From positions 7,630 through 48,095 of the forward strand of contig WKLE02000028.1 of the NCBI GenBank assembly GCA_014885115.2: a stretch of DNA of 40,466 nucleotides, written 5' to 3'. Positions 40,266 through 40,466 of the stretch are shown here, in pieces; the first letter of the stretch is position 1, and each line of letters starts with the position of its first letter. A program made the translations under genes and the position numbers. The notes under the pieces are model-generated. The model ran no database searches. It was given only the letters and a program-made list of their open reading frames with translations, and was not told the origin of the DNA. This DNA comes from Asterionellopsis glacialis (lineage: Eukaryota > Bacillariophyta > Plagiogrammaphyceae > Rhaphoneidales > Asterionellopsidaceae).

Positions 40266-40466
40266 CAGAAATACCAGTTTATACTGAATCCTACTTCATT
40301 TGTACATACAAAAATTATACAGAACTCCTGGCAGGTGGAATCTCATTTCCCTTGAAAGGTACGAGCTCCGACTAGCGCAGACTCTGACCCCCCCCTCTTA
40401 GCTCCTCTTGACAGATCTTGACTGATCTGAGCTCAAAAAATCCTGGGACAAATCAATCGGATGCTC
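40266..40466. other. Window end, no gene seen
   Basis: About 200 bases with no ORF I can support. They may belong to the upstream part of the decayed ORF on the minus strand (an AG acceptor, cattTCAG, lies near 40262). Confidence 0.4.

Noticed and set aside
1..40466. tRNA, rRNA, CRISPR array or bacterial operon signals
   Set aside because: Looked for tRNA B-box-type sequence and cloverleaf arms, regularly spaced direct repeats and polycistronic spacing; found none that hold up.

Overview
The window reads as nuclear DNA of a photosynthetic stramenopile, most likely a diatom. The genes have short GT-AG introns (74 to 136 nt where I could place them), lie on both strands, and have no operons or ribosome binding sites. 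The gene set also fits: helicase-associated (HA) domain repeats, a VHL-like domain joined to a prolyl-4-hydroxylase fold, a glutaredoxin-DEP-DUF547 fusion, an NRF-6-type acyltransferase and a mitochondrial trifunctional enzyme. I cannot name the species.

Left part (1-6.6 kb): a PP2C phosphatase (+), a possible 50-residue two-exon gene (+), a coiled-coil protein (-) and a two-exon VHL/P4H-like gene (-) whose iron-binding HxD motif reads HCN. The 1.9 kb between the last two genes holds a dense cluster of GTAC palindromes.

Middle-left (6.6-12.5 kb): an AT-rich gene desert of more than 5 kb (26% G+C at 10741-10920). It holds a decayed ORF with an acidic tail, a three-unit tandem repeat of about 190 bp and a dispersed copy of that unit. 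On the far side (12.5-13.2 kb) lies a second coiled-coil gene, a clear paralogue of the one at 2.4-3.1 kb, followed by a large acyltransferase (14.5-16.8 kb).

Repeat-rich block (16.8-20.3 kb): a perfect 24-bp GTAC palindrome, an assembly gap of 119 N, nested palindromes, a fold-back element with arms of about 60 bp, a tandem repeat of about 44 bp and a two-copy 66-bp repeat. I see no convincing gene.

Gene-dense right half (20.3-38.0 kb): a six-exon ABCG half-transporter (+), mitochondrial enoyl-CoA hydratase/3-hydroxyacyl-CoA dehydrogenase (-), an HA-domain protein (+), a 2H phosphoesterase (-), a glutaredoxin-DEP-DUF547 protein (+), a 2OG-Fe(II) oxygenase with ankyrin repeats (-), an F-box protein (+) and a two-TM protein of unknown family (+). 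From 20.3 to 35.4 kb the strands alternate, so neighbours pair tail-to-tail (about 290-700 bp) or head-to-head (about 800-850 bp, likely shared promoter regions). The genes are unrelated housekeeping or regulatory functions, not a pathway cluster.

Right end (38.0-40.5 kb): AT-rich again, with the broken 3' end of a leucine-rich-repeat gene whose introns carry copies of one repeat, and a long decayed minus-strand ORF.

The items I find most unusual are the HxD-to-HxN change in the VHL/P4H fusion, the uncharacterised coiled-coil paralogue pair flanking the AT-rich desert, the candidate 50-residue gene, and the recurring GTAC and GTAGGACCTAC palindromes.
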